From an uncultured Sutterella sp. (GTDB taxonomy: Bacteria; Pseudomonadota; Gammaproteobacteria; Burkholderiales; Burkholderiaceae_F): 23,613 bases of DNA. This document shows, piece after piece, positions 7,395-15,435 of the stretch. Below the pieces are notes generated by a model, which saw only the letters and a program-made list of their open reading frames with translations, made no database searches and was not told the DNA's origin. Position numbers and translations under genes: made by a program. Where the stretch lies: NCBI GenBank assembly GCA_905194315.1, contig CAJJRX010000030.1, positions 1 to 23,613 on the forward strand. Direction: 5' to 3'. Every line of letters begins with the position of its first letter. Positions within the stretch are counted from its first letter, which is position 1.

Positions 7395-7870
7395 TTTATC
7401 GCTCGGGCGGGACGCCTTTTGCCCCGCTGTGCGCCGCTGCAGGCGGGAGGTAAGTTACGATCAAAGAGGAAACCTGTCTGGGCAGTGTTCGCAGTATCGG
7501 GCCCACAGGCAGGGAAAAGCTATTCGGAACGGCCGGTTTTTCACAAGGGATAACGGCTGAATTTTCTGAGCCTGTCCGCAGGAATTCCAGTTGGAACTTC
7601 CGGCAGGACTTGCGGTGAGCAGGAGGCTCGTCGCCAGCGCCGATGCCGGATCGGGACCGCACACCGTGCAGAGGGTCTGCCGATCGGGCAGCCCTCTTCT
7701 CGCGAGGTCTCTTTCGCAGGACGCTTTGAGAGGCTCTCCGTAGCGTCCTATATAGATAATAGTGAGCGAGGGCAGCGCTGCCCGCGCTGACGCGACCCGT
7801 TAAAGCCGTCCGCAGAGGCGTTTGCATAGAGGGGCTTTCACTGACGGCCGCCCCCGCTTTTTCTCCCACT
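7395..7870. other. GC-rich block dense in inverted repeats; possible structured RNA or decayed gene
   Basis: Directly seen stems: AGAGGG-T-CTGCC (7670-7681) with GGCAG-CCCTCT (7687-7697); AGGACGC (7718-7724) with GCGTCCT (7743-7749), enclosing a second GAGA/TCTC pairing; and the perfect palindrome GGGCAGCGCTGCCC (7770-7783). A further stem can be drawn between CCTGTCTGGGC and GCCCACAGGCAGG near 7470-7515. I compared it mentally with RNase P RNA, tmRNA and 6S RNA and found none of their signature words. Direction and identity are unknown. Confidence 0.3.
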
Positions 7871-8356
7871 GGTAAAGAGAACTAGGAAAGAACTAGAAAA
7901 GTGTGATTTGCCGCACTTTTCTCAGGGTTTACCCTCTCCCGAAAGAGAGAGGCAAAACGTCCCGAAAAGCCTTGTCCGTTGACGCCAGCAATAGGACCTT
8001 CGGTGTCAAAACGGATCCCTGCAACAATTGGTCATTTGCGCAAAGTCAGGCCTGACGGGTGTTGTAAAGAGTGAGGAAACAAAAATTTACAATTCCATTA
8101 CCCTATCCACCATATGGAGGGGTACCCTAATCACAGAAACTAACTCTACTGACCAGCCCCCTACTGACCGTTTTACGGAGGGACAAAAAATGCGTTTTAC
8201 GCAATTTTTATGCGGTAAATCAACAACTTAACGCCTAGGGTTAACCATATTGGTAAAAACCCTTAAGCGCAAAACCCCGACGCGGACCCGATTCATTGTT
8301 TAAAAGCTATCAGCGCCACTCAGCCAAAAGGCTATAGCTATCCGTCAACGGACTAA

Positions 8357-8385
8357 TGGGAAACCCTGAGAGCCTTTGTTAGAAT
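8357..8385 (+). promoter_or_regulatory. Candidate promoter and dyad site of the lactate operon
   Basis: A -10-like TAGAAT lies at 8380-8385. No good -35 hexamer lies 17 bp upstream; instead the dyad TGGGAAACCCTGAG occupies 8357-8370, as expected for an activator-dependent promoter. This would give a leader of about 350 nt before the permease start. Inference only. Confidence 0.3.
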
Positions 8386-8741
8386 GCAGGCAACGATAGG
8401 AGATCGATGAACCCGACGCTCATTTATCGTGACAAATCAACGAGTTGCAGTTATCTGCGCGAGACGGACCTCAGACAATAAAAAAACAGTGTCCGCGCAG
8501 CTCTTCTCTGCCGCCCGCGTGTCACGCCACAGTCTGCGCCCCTGCGTTTACCGTCCTCCCGTCCTCCCCCGCCGGCGAACACCTCACGGTCGTGCGCTTC
8601 CTGCTGGGACCACAGGCACCCCCAGGGGAAACTCATCACACACCGTCAGGCGAGCCCGCACGAGGGAGCAGTCTTTCAAGAAGAACCCGAGCCCGGTGCG
8701 TTTCCCGTAAACAGCCGGTCTCGCCTGAGGAATATCAAAAA

Positions 8742-10292
8742 ATGTTTAACTTACCGTTTTTTCTCGGCCTCTTTCCGCTCGTCGTCCTGGTGGTCCTGAT
8801 CATCAACGTCAAGATGCCTGTTTACAAGGCCGTTCTTGTTACCCTCGCCCTCGTTCTGGGTATCACCTACTTCGGCTTTGACACGCCGGCCCCCGTTCTC
8901 GCCAACGCCGTTGCCTACGGTCTTCTCAAAGGTCTCTGGCCTATCGTCATCATCATCTTCGCGGCGGTTTTCGCCTACAACCTGATGCTTAAGACCGGTG
9001 CGATGAACATCATCCGTGATCAGCTCTCGCGCGTCACCGATGACCGCCGCCTGCTGCTCCTTCTCATTACCTGGGGTTTCGGTGCGTTCCTTGAGGCCGC
9101 TGCCGGCTTCTCGACCGCTGTGGCCATTCCGCTCGGTATTCTGATGGCGCTCGGTTTCCACCCGATCCGTGCCGCGATTGCCGCGCTCGTGGCTGACACG
9201 ACCGCCACGGTGTTCGGTGCCGTCGGTATTCCGCTCACGGTGATGGGTGACATGCTCCATATTCCTGTGGTCGGACTCACGGGTCTCTCCGCTTACACCG
9301 TCTTCCAGCTTGCCATCCTCAACGTGCTCATCCCGTTCTTCCTCGTGGTGATCATGGAAGGCTCCGTCAAGGCGCTCAAGGGTATCTTCTTCGTCACGCT
9401 CATGGCCGGTGTGATGACGCTCATCCCCGAAGTGATCATTGCCATCTTCGTTGGTCCCGAACTCACGGCCTTCGGCGGCTCCATGGTGAGCATGGCTGCG
9501 ATGTTCTTCCTCTTCCGTGCCCGCAAGGGTAAGACCCCTGCCGAGTACCGTGTTGCCACGCAAAACAGCGGCAAGGAAGCCACGGGCGGTGAAGTGGTGC
9601 GCGCCGTGTCGATCTATGCGCTCATGTTCATCTTCATTCTCGCCTGCTCGCCCCTGTTCCCGGGTGTGGGCAAGGTGCTCAACACCGTCTCCTCGTCGCT
9701 CAACTTTGACGTCGGTGTGAAGACCCTCAAGGCCACGTTCAACTGGATCACGACGCCCGGCATGCTGATCATCTTCGCCACGCTCATCGGCGGTGTGCTC
9801 TTCCAGGGTGCCAAGCCCGGCGTGATCATCAAGACGGCTCTGCAGACCGCCAACCAGATGAAGACCTCCGCTGTGGCCATCTCTGTGATCGTTGCCATGG
9901 CCACCATCATGGACATCACGGGTCTGATCGCTGTCGTTGCCCAGCCGCTCTTTGACGCCACCGGCAAGTACTATCCGTTCTTTGCCCCCTTCATCGGTGC
10001 CGTGGGTACCTTTGTGACGGGCTCTGTGACGAACGCCAACGTGCTCTTCGGCAACCTGCAGACGATTGCCGCCAACCATCTTAACCTTGATCCGACCTGG
10101 CTGGTCGCCGCGAATGCCGCCGGCGCCTCCGCCACGAAGATGCTCGCCCCGCAGTCGATCACGATTGCTGTGAGCTCGGCCGGCCTTACGAACGCCGACA
10201 GCCAGCTCATGAAGGGTACCGCTCCCTGGGCACTCATCTACTGCGTGGTTCTCGTGCTGGTGATCGGTCTCTCGAGCATGTTCTTCTTCTGA
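8742..10292 (+). CDS. lldP: L-lactate permease
   Basis: A 516-aa inner-membrane protein of the LctP family that imports lactate (and often glycolate) with protons. Start ATG 8742 is chosen because GAGG lies 11 nt upstream and the product begins with the hydrophobic MFNLPFFLGLFPLVVLVVL; the frame is open 99 codons further upstream, but that part is unlike any permease. At least twelve hydrophobic segments are visible. Family-typical stretches include FGAFLEAAAGFSTAVAIPLG (about residues 113-132), FGAVGIPLTVMG, and near the C-terminus GTFVTGSVTNANVLFGNLQ with ASATKMLAPQSITIA. It is slightly shorter than the E. coli protein (551 aa). It is the first gene of lldP-lutABC, with 53 bp to lutA. Confidence 0.95.
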   Translation: MFNLPFFLGLFPLVVLVVLIINVKMPVYKAVLVTLALVLGITYFGFDTPAPVLANAVAYGLLKGLWPIVIIIFAAVFAYNLMLKTGAMNIIRDQLSRVTDDRRLLLLLITWGFGAFLEAAAGFSTAVAIPLGILMALGFHPIRAAIAALVADTTATVFGAVGIPLTVMGDMLHIPVVGLTGLSAYTVFQLAILNVLIPFFLVVIMEGSVKALKGIFFVTLMAGVMTLIPEVIIAIFVGPELTAFGGSMVSMAAMFFLFRARKGKTPAEYRVATQNSGKEATGGEVVRAVSIYALMFIFILACSPLFPGVGKVLNTVSSSLNFDVGVKTLKATFNWITTPGMLIIFATLIGGVLFQGAKPGVIIKTALQTANQMKTSAVAISVIVAMATIMDITGLIAVVAQPLFDATGKYYPFFAPFIGAVGTFVTGSVTNANVLFGNLQTIAANHLNLDPTWLVAANAAGASATKMLAPQSITIAVSSAGLTNADSQLMKGTAPWALIYCVVLVLVIGLSSMFFF

Positions 10293-10345
10293 TGAACGGC
10301 TCACGGAATTCGAATCTCACAAAAACAAAACTGGAGATATAAACC

Positions 10346-11068
10346 ATGATGAACGTTAACTTCTTCTCTACCTGCATCGGCGACGCCGTCAAGGCCAACG
10401 CCGCCCGCAGCTCCGTGCTGCTGCTTGAGGAGCTCGGCTGCCGCGTGCACTATCCGCGCCGTCAGACCTGCTGCGGTCAGCCCGCGCTTAACTCGGGCTA
10501 CATCAAGGAAGCCATGGCCGGCATCAAGAACAACATTGCCGCCTTTGAAGAAAACGACTATCCGATCGTCTCGCCCGCGGGTTCCTGCACGTACGCCATC
10601 ATGAGCTACGCGCTGCACCTGGTGAACGAACCCGAATGGGCCGAACGCGCGATCCGCATGGCCGAACGCGTGCATGACCTCACGAGCTTCATCGTCAACC
10701 AGCTCGGCGTCGTTGACGTCGGTGCCCGCCTCGAGGGCCGTGCCGTGTATCACCCCTCCTGCTCGCTCTCGCGCAAGCTCGGCGTCACGAAGGAGCCGCT
10801 CGAACTGCTCAAGCACGTCAAGGGGCTCGAGCTTCTCGAATTCCCGCACTCTGACCGCTGCTGCGGCTTTGGCGGCACGTTCGCCACGAAGATGAGTGAA
10901 ATCTCCGGAGCGCTCGTCAAGGAAAAGGTTGCCGACATGATGACGGTCAACCCCGACTACCTCATCGGTGCCGACTCCTCGTGCCTGCTCAACATCGGCG
11001 GCCGTATGGCCCGTGAAGGCCGTCCCGTCAAGGTGATGCACATCGCTGAAGTGCTCATGAGCCGTTAA
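10346..11068 (+). CDS. lutA: Lactate utilisation protein A (LutA/LldE), CCG-domain Fe-S protein
   Basis: A 240-aa cytoplasmic subunit of the LutABC complex, which oxidises L-lactate to pyruvate. It has two cysteine-rich CCG domains: Cys10, then Cys42-Cys43-Gly after 31 residues, then Cys81; and Cys139, Cys172-Cys173-Gly after 32 residues, then Cys213 (HPSC, DRCCGFGG, SSC). Such domains bind Fe-S clusters, as in GlcF and heterodisulfide reductase HdrB. Length fits the family. A GGAGA precedes the start; the ATG at 10346 is followed at once by a second ATG. The gene is second in the operon and lies 23 bp before lutB. Confidence 0.95.
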   Translation: MMNVNFFSTCIGDAVKANAARSSVLLLEELGCRVHYPRRQTCCGQPALNSGYIKEAMAGIKNNIAAFEENDYPIVSPAGSCTYAIMSYALHLVNEPEWAERAIRMAERVHDLTSFIVNQLGVVDVGARLEGRAVYHPSCSLSRKLGVTKEPLELLKHVKGLELLEFPHSDRCCGFGGTFATKMSEISGALVKEKVADMMTVNPDYLIGADSSCLLNIGGRMAREGRPVKVMHIAEVLMSR

Positions 11069-11091
11069 CCCAACTGTTGGAGAAGAGACAA

Positions 11092-12597
11092 ATGCAAGAC
11101 ATTCGTGTTCAGTTCAAGAAGGCTCAGGAAGAAAAGCGCCTCGTTGTGAAGGTGCCCGATCCCAACAAGTTCCTGCGCACCAATCCGCTGCCGTTCCATG
11201 ACCGTGCCCAGGCGCAGATCGATGACGACATCATGCGCCGCGCCGTCGCCAAGGCCCAGAATGTGATCGGAGCGAACCGCGCCAAGATCATGGCCGAGCT
11301 CGGTGACGTTGACGGCTGGCGCGACCGTGCCGCCCAGATCCGTGACTATGTGCTTGAGAATCTCGACGCGCTCCTCTTCCAGCTCTCCGAGAAGGTCGAG
11401 GCCAACGGCGGTCACGTCTTCTTCGCGAAGACCAAGGAGGAAGCGAGCCAGTACATCCTTGAGGTGTGCAAAAAGAAAAACGCCAAAAAGGTCGTGAAAT
11501 CCAAGTCCATGGTCACCGAGGAAATCGGCATGAACCATGTTCTGCAGGATAACGGCATCCGTGTCGTCGAGACCGACCTCGGGGAATACATTCTGCAGGT
11601 CGCCGGCGACAAGCCCTCGCACGTCGTCGTGCCCGCCATTCACCGTGACCGTGTGCAGATCCGCAAAGCGCTCAACGAAAAGCTCGGCTACGAAGGCGCG
11701 GATACGCCTGAAGATATGACGGCGTTCCTGCGCAAGACGATGCGCCAGGACTTCCTCACCGCCGAGGTGGGTGTCTCGGGCTGTAACTTTGCGGTGGCCG
11801 AAACGGGCTCGATCTGTCTCGTCACCAACGAAGGTAACGCCCGTCTCACGACCACGCTCCCCAAGACCCACATCGCTGTGATGGGGATGGAACGTATTGC
11901 GCCCACCTTCAAGGAGGTTGACGTTCTCATCACGATGCTCGCCCGCTCTGCCGTGGGTGCGCGTCTGACCGGCTACAACACGTGGCTCACGGGGCCGCGC
12001 GAAGCCGACAACGTGGACGGTCCGGAAGAATTCCACCTCGTCATTCTTGACAACGGCCGCTCGGACATTCTCGGCTCGGCCTTCAAGGAAATTCTGCGCT
12101 GCATCCGCTGCGGTGCCTGTATGAACACCTGCCCGTGCTACCGCGAAATCGGCGGCCACGGCTACGGCTCGATCTATCCGGGTCCCCTCGGTGCCGTGAT
12201 CACCCCGTTGCTCGGCGGCTACGAGGAGTACAAGGATCTGCCGTACGTGTGCACGCTCTGCACGGCCTGCGACATGGTCTGCCCGGTGGAGATTCCGCTC
12301 AGCAAGCTCATCCTCAAGCACCGCAAGTCCGAAGTCGAACAGGGTCTGCGTCCCTCGGGCGAGAAGACCGCCACCGAGCTCTTCGGCTGGATCAACGGCA
12401 AGCCCGGTCTCTGGGGTACGGCCATGAAGGCCGCCGCCAAGATGGGCCAGCTCTCCAAGTCGGGCAAGGTGCCGTTTGCGCCGGGTGAACTCGGCAAGTG
12501 GTACACCGCGCGTGACCTGCCGGTCTCTGACGGCCAGGCATTCCGCTCCTGGTTCGAAGAGCATGAACGTGAAGTTCGTGCCAAAGAGTCGAAGTAA
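11092..12597 (+). CDS. lutB: Lactate utilisation iron-sulfur protein B (LutB/LldF)
   Basis: A 501-aa subunit of LutABC with an N-terminal LUD domain (about 60-300) and a C-terminal ferredoxin-like part. Two 4Fe-4S motifs are seen: Cys337-x2-Cys340-x2-Cys343-x3-Cys347 (CIRCGACMNTCPC) and Cys387-x2-Cys390-x2-Cys393-x3-Cys397 (CTLCTACDMVCP). It presumably relays electrons from lactate towards the quinone pool. ATG 11092 is chosen over an in-frame TTG five codons upstream because GGAGA at 11079-11083 is correctly spaced for it. The tail ends in charged residues (EVRAKESK). A 27-bp gap to lutC indicates one transcript. Confidence 0.95.
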   Translation: MQDIRVQFKKAQEEKRLVVKVPDPNKFLRTNPLPFHDRAQAQIDDDIMRRAVAKAQNVIGANRAKIMAELGDVDGWRDRAAQIRDYVLENLDALLFQLSEKVEANGGHVFFAKTKEEASQYILEVCKKKNAKKVVKSKSMVTEEIGMNHVLQDNGIRVVETDLGEYILQVAGDKPSHVVVPAIHRDRVQIRKALNEKLGYEGADTPEDMTAFLRKTMRQDFLTAEVGVSGCNFAVAETGSICLVTNEGNARLTTTLPKTHIAVMGMERIAPTFKEVDVLITMLARSAVGARLTGYNTWLTGPREADNVDGPEEFHLVILDNGRSDILGSAFKEILRCIRCGACMNTCPCYREIGGHGYGSIYPGPLGAVITPLLGGYEEYKDLPYVCTLCTACDMVCPVEIPLSKLILKHRKSEVEQGLRPSGEKTATELFGWINGKPGLWGTAMKAAAKMGQLSKSGKVPFAPGELGKWYTARDLPVSDGQAFRSWFEEHEREVRAKESK

Positions 12598-12624
12598 ACC
12601 GTTTAGAGATTGAGGATAACTACT

Positions 12625-13317
12625 ATGATTCAGAATCGCGAATCCTTCCTGAAGACCCTGACTGAAAAGATGGGTCGCAGCCTGCGCACCGAACCCGCTC
12701 AGATGCCGGTGCCTGTGAACGACTATGCCACGAAGAACTTCACCGACCTCGACACCGAGGGGCTCGAGAAGCTCTTTGTGGAGCGCTCCAACCAGATGCT
12801 CGCCAAGACGGAAACCGTCACGCCCGATGCGCTTGCCGCCCGGGTCGTTGAAGTGGCCCGTCAGTACGGCGAGAGCGTCGTGCTCACAAACGACAGCCGT
12901 CTGCACGAGAGCGGCATCACCGATGCGCTCAAGGGCGCCTTCCAGGACGTGACCGTCTGGGACTACAGCCGCGGTGAGGAAAACATCACCGTTGCCGAGC
13001 GCGCCAAGGTGGGCGTCGTCTTTGCCGACTACGGTATTGCCGATGTGGGTTTTGCCGTGCTGCTCTCGAGCAAGGACCGTGCCCGCAGCGTGTCGCTGCT
13101 GCCGGAAAACTCGATTGTGGTGATCCGCCGCTCGACGATTCTGCCGCGTGTGGCGCAGCTCGCAGAAATCCTTCATCAGCGCGCCCAGGCCGGTGAACGG
13201 ATGCCGAGCTGCATCAACATCATCGGCGGCCCGTCTTCGACGGCCGACATCGAGCTCATCAAGGTGGTGGGTGTTCACGGTCCGGTGACCGCCAACTACA
13301 TTGTGGTGGAAGACTGA
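12625..13317 (+). CDS. lutC: Lactate utilisation protein C (LutC/LldG)
   Basis: A 230-aa protein with the LUD (DUF162) fold, third component of LutABC. Family marks are ITVAERAKVGVVFADYGIADVG (split here as ITVAERAKVG and VVFADYGIADVG) in the middle, the SLLPENSIVVI strand, and the C-terminal IIGGPSSTADIELIKVVGVHGP, of which SSTADIE is the most conserved part. ATG 12625 has GAGG at a 9-nt spacing; an in-frame codon a few positions upstream lacks this. It closes the lldP-lutABC operon and is followed by a strong terminator about 140 bp downstream. No LutR-type GntR regulator is adjacent. Confidence 0.94.
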   Translation: MIQNRESFLKTLTEKMGRSLRTEPAQMPVPVNDYATKNFTDLDTEGLEKLFVERSNQMLAKTETVTPDALAARVVEVARQYGESVVLTNDSRLHESGITDALKGAFQDVTVWDYSRGEENITVAERAKVGVVFADYGIADVGFAVLLSSKDRARSVSLLPENSIVVIRRSTILPRVAQLAEILHQRAQAGERMPSCINIIGGPSSTADIELIKVVGVHGPVTANYIVVED

Positions 13318-13458
13318 TCAGTTTGAGGTCCGGGGGATGGTGCACAACGGCACCGCCCTCCTTTCGGGTTCATCATGGCAGGCGGGCCGTGTGCCCTGCG
13401 CTCTGAAGCGCCTTCCCCTGACCTTTTTTTATTCTCTCACTTTTTTCCGCACAAAGAA

Positions 13459-13486
13459 ACCGCTCCCGCGCCGGGGGCGGTTTTTT
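13459..13486 (+). terminator. Terminator of the lldP-lutABC operon
   Basis: Stem ACCGCTCCC (13459-13467) pairs with GGGGGCGGT (13473-13481) with one G-U, and six T (13481-13486) follow. It separates the lactate operon from the arginase-like gene. Confidence 0.88.
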
Positions 13487-13551
13487 CGTATTTGCTTTTC
13501 GCCGGGAGCGGCTCAGAAGACTCATCCCCCGCCCCGTCGGGGCGCAGAGCC

Positions 13552-13557
13552 TATAAT
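13552..13557 (+). promoter_or_regulatory. Candidate -10 element of the arginase-like/MerR unit
   Basis: A perfect TATAAT lies 45 bp upstream of the arginase-like start codon. The place of the -35 hexamer is occupied by a GC-rich dyad (CGCCCC-GTC-GGGGCG, about 13530-13544). MerR-type activators often act at promoters with a dyad upstream of the -10 element, so this may be the target of the MerR gene in the same unit; that is inference. Confidence 0.35.
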
Positions 13558-13602
13558 GGAAAGGTTGTATAAAAAAGCTGATGTTTTACTGACCTCACGC
13601 CC

Positions 13603-14445
13603 ATGAAAACCCTTCGTCTGCTCTACCCTGATTTTGCCGCGGGCGGCCTTGAGACCTACTATCTCGGTGCCGCACTGCTTGATGTGATTGTGCCGCCCAC
13701 GCCTGATGCCCGGACGGTGCGTGTGGCGATCGAGCCCCCTGCCGGGGGCCACTACCCGGTCACCGACGGCATTTATGCGGCCGACGTGGTGGTGGACGGA
13801 ATGCGCGAGGCAAGACGTCTTCTTGAGGCGGCGGCTCCCGAACGCGTTCTGACGCTCGGGGGCAACTGTATCGTCTCGGCCGCCCCCTTTGACTATCTGC
13901 ACCGCCGCTATCCGCGCGCCGGCATCTTGTGGCTTGATGCGCACCCGGATGTGTCGCTCCCGGAAAACGGCTACCCCAATGCGCACGCCATGGTGCTGGG
14001 CTCGCTGCTCGGGCGCGGTCCCGAAACGCTCACCGCCGAGCTCAGCGCGCCGTTTGCTCCGGAGGATCTCCTCTACGTCGGGCTGCAGCCGGTGCTTGAC
14101 TATCAGAAACATTTCCTTGAGAAGGCCGGTGTGCGCTACAAAACAGACGGCAGCGTGAGCGAGGCGGAAATTCTTGACTTTATTGCGCAGCACGAGGTGA
14201 TTTTTATTCACCTTGACGTGGATGTGCTCGATGAGCGGTATTTCTCCGACACATATTTTGCCAATCCGGCACTCACCGGCGACGGCTCGGGCGGCGGGCG
14301 CATGCGGCTCGGGGAACTTGCCCGGATTCTGCAGCTTGCCGATCAGGCGGGCGTTATTGCGGCGCTCAGCGTTGCGGAGTACCTGCCCTTTTCTGCCGAA
14401 GGACTCCGGAATGCGCTCAGCGGCCTGAGCCTCTTCGGAAAATAG
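13603..14445 (+). CDS. Arginase-family (ureohydrolase fold) protein
   Basis: A 280-aa protein with the metal-site order of the arginase/agmatinase family: GGNC (86-89) where GGDH is usual, DAHPD (112-116), His128 in NAHAM, and DVDVLD (205-210), followed by a GDGSGGGRM loop instead of the classical PGxG. Family members hydrolyse guanidino compounds to urea with two Mn ions. Here His of GGDH is replaced by Cys89 and the Asp by Asn88, so one metal site may be altered. I recall a GGDC-bearing subgroup, whose substrate I do not know. ATG 13603 has no strong ribosome site. The MerR regulator begins 34 bp after its stop and is probably cotranscribed. Calling it an arginase would be an overstatement. 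Confidence 0.85.
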   Translation: MKTLRLLYPDFAAGGLETYYLGAALLDVIVPPTPDARTVRVAIEPPAGGHYPVTDGIYAADVVVDGMREARRLLEAAAPERVLTLGGNCIVSAAPFDYLHRRYPRAGILWLDAHPDVSLPENGYPNAHAMVLGSLLGRGPETLTAELSAPFAPEDLLYVGLQPVLDYQKHFLEKAGVRYKTDGSVSEAEILDFIAQHEVIFIHLDVDVLDERYFSDTYFANPALTGDGSGGGRMRLGELARILQLADQAGVIAALSVAEYLPFSAEGLRNALSGLSLFGK

Positions 14446-14479
14446 TTTTTTGTGTGTGAGCGACGTGGAGCGTTGAGCC

Positions 14480-15334
14480 ATGAGCAGTAAAAAGACAAAA
14501 CCCGGTGATTCGCCTGCTGCCGCCAGAACATACCGCATCGGCGACTTTGCGAAGCATCTGGGCGTCTCGGCCGAGTTTCTCAAGCACTACGAGGAAAACG
14601 GACTGATTGACGTTGTGCAGAAAGGCGGCGGTTACCGCTATTACGCGTTTGAGCAGTCTGCGAGAGTGATCGAGTATCTGCGGCTGAAGAACTACGGCGT
14701 CAGGGTGCGGGAAATGCGTGAGATGCTCTCGCTCGAGCCCGGGGCGGCCATCAGTGCGCTCGATGCCAAGGCTGAAGAACTCGAAGCGCAGGTGCGCCGT
14801 CTCACGCTTCTCATCGAAGAGCACCGGCGGCTGAGTGCCTGGTTTGAAAAACGCCGCCAGAAACCTGTGGACTGGGAGGTGCGGGTGCTCGAGCCCTACT
14901 GCTTTCTGCCGCACACACTCAACAAGGCGTTTCTTGACGATGAGCGGGTATACACGATTCTCAACGACTGGAATGCGTGGCTGCCGGTGACAAAGTCCAC
15001 GCTGCTGGTGCGCTACCCCTATGCGGGCCGCCCGGAAAGTCTGCAGTGGGGCTTTGCTGTGCCCGAGGCTATTCTCCAGCGCTACGGTATTCCCGCCAAT
15101 GCTTCGGTGATGCGACTCGATTTCGGACGGGCCTTTATCTATCACTTCTCCTCAGACACTGAAGCCTACAAAATGTCGGACATTCTGAACGACACTCACC
15201 CGGCATTCCGTCTGCTGCATTCGCTCGGGTTCAGCGTCCGCTCGGACGCTCTTTTCATCAATGAGATGAAGCTCACCGACAGCGATGCAACCGAGCGCCA
15301 TTTTATGGGACGCGCGATCATTCCGATTGAATAA
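14480..15334 (+). CDS. MerR-family transcriptional regulator
   Basis: A 284-aa regulator. Residues 17-85 form the winged helix: YRIGDFAKHLGVSAEFLKHY (helix-turn-helix), ENGLI, and the YRYYAFEQSARV wing, then YGVRVREMREML. A coiled coil follows at about 93-130 (LDAKAEELEAQVRRL). The long C-terminal region (about 135-284) resembles an effector-binding domain in length and probably senses a small molecule. The family usually binds as a dimer between -35 and -10 of its promoter. It sits 34 bp after the arginase-like gene, so its effector may be that enzyme's substrate or product. It ends at a GC-rich hairpin facing the porin gene. Confidence 0.9.
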   Translation: MSSKKTKPGDSPAAARTYRIGDFAKHLGVSAEFLKHYEENGLIDVVQKGGGYRYYAFEQSARVIEYLRLKNYGVRVREMREMLSLEPGAAISALDAKAEELEAQVRRLTLLIEEHRRLSAWFEKRRQKPVDWEVRVLEPYCFLPHTLNKAFLDDERVYTILNDWNAWLPVTKSTLLVRYPYAGRPESLQWGFAVPEAILQRYGIPANASVMRLDFGRAFIYHFSSDTEAYKMSDILNDTHPAFRLLHSLGFSVRSDALFINEMKLTDSDATERHFMGRAIIPIE

Positions 15335-15363
15335 CCCGGGGCCTGAGCGTCAATAAAGACACA

Positions 15364-15388
15364 GGCGCCTGCACCAGGTGCAGGCGCC
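15364..15388. terminator. Strong dyad between convergent MerR and porin genes
   Basis: GGCGCCTGCACC (15364-15375) and GGTGCAGGCGCC (15377-15388) are perfect 12-bp reverse complements around a single A. No T-run follows on either strand, so it may act with Rho or as a simple barrier between convergent transcripts. Confidence 0.6.
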
Positions 15389-15435
15389 CGCGTCAGGACT
15401 GCCGGGAGACTCTTCAAAACGGCAGAAACCCGTCT

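Larger units (their letters stand above)
6909..8741. other. 1.8-kb stretch without a supported gene
   Basis: No frame here looks like a protein and none has a ribosome site with family-like sequence. The flanks (about 6930-7390 and 7870-8440) are AT-rich and the centre is GC-rich and full of inverted repeats. A family of GGGT-N-ACCC-like dyads occurs at 7083-7095 (GGGGTTTTCCCTA), 7921-7935 (CTCAGGGTTTACCCT), 8118-8128 (AGGGGTACCCT), 8236-8246 (CTAGGGTTAACC) and 8357-8370. The last part, 8400-8741, should be the leader of the lactate permease operon. The length suggests either complex regulation, a non-coding RNA, or decayed genes. Confidence 0.6.

Noticed and set aside
7396..7869. A 157-codon minus-strand frame in the gene-free region
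   Set aside because: It is rich in Arg, Ser, Pro and Ala, has no ribosome site or family-like motif, and overlaps strong inverted repeats that better explain the sequence.
8445..8741. A 99-residue N-terminal extension of the lactate permease
   Set aside because: It is Arg/Pro/Ser-rich and unlike LctP proteins. The ribosome site and the hydrophobic N-terminus support ATG 8742.
8751..10304. A 517-codon minus-strand frame opposite lldP
   Set aside because: It is highly charged (Glu, His, Arg, Asp, Gly) low-complexity antisense sequence opposite a certain membrane transporter.
11065..13278. A 737-codon minus-strand open frame across lutB and lutC
   Set aside because: It is antisense to two genes with clear Fe-S motifs. 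The product is His/Gly/Asp/Arg-rich without family features, an artefact of G/C-ending codons on the real strand.
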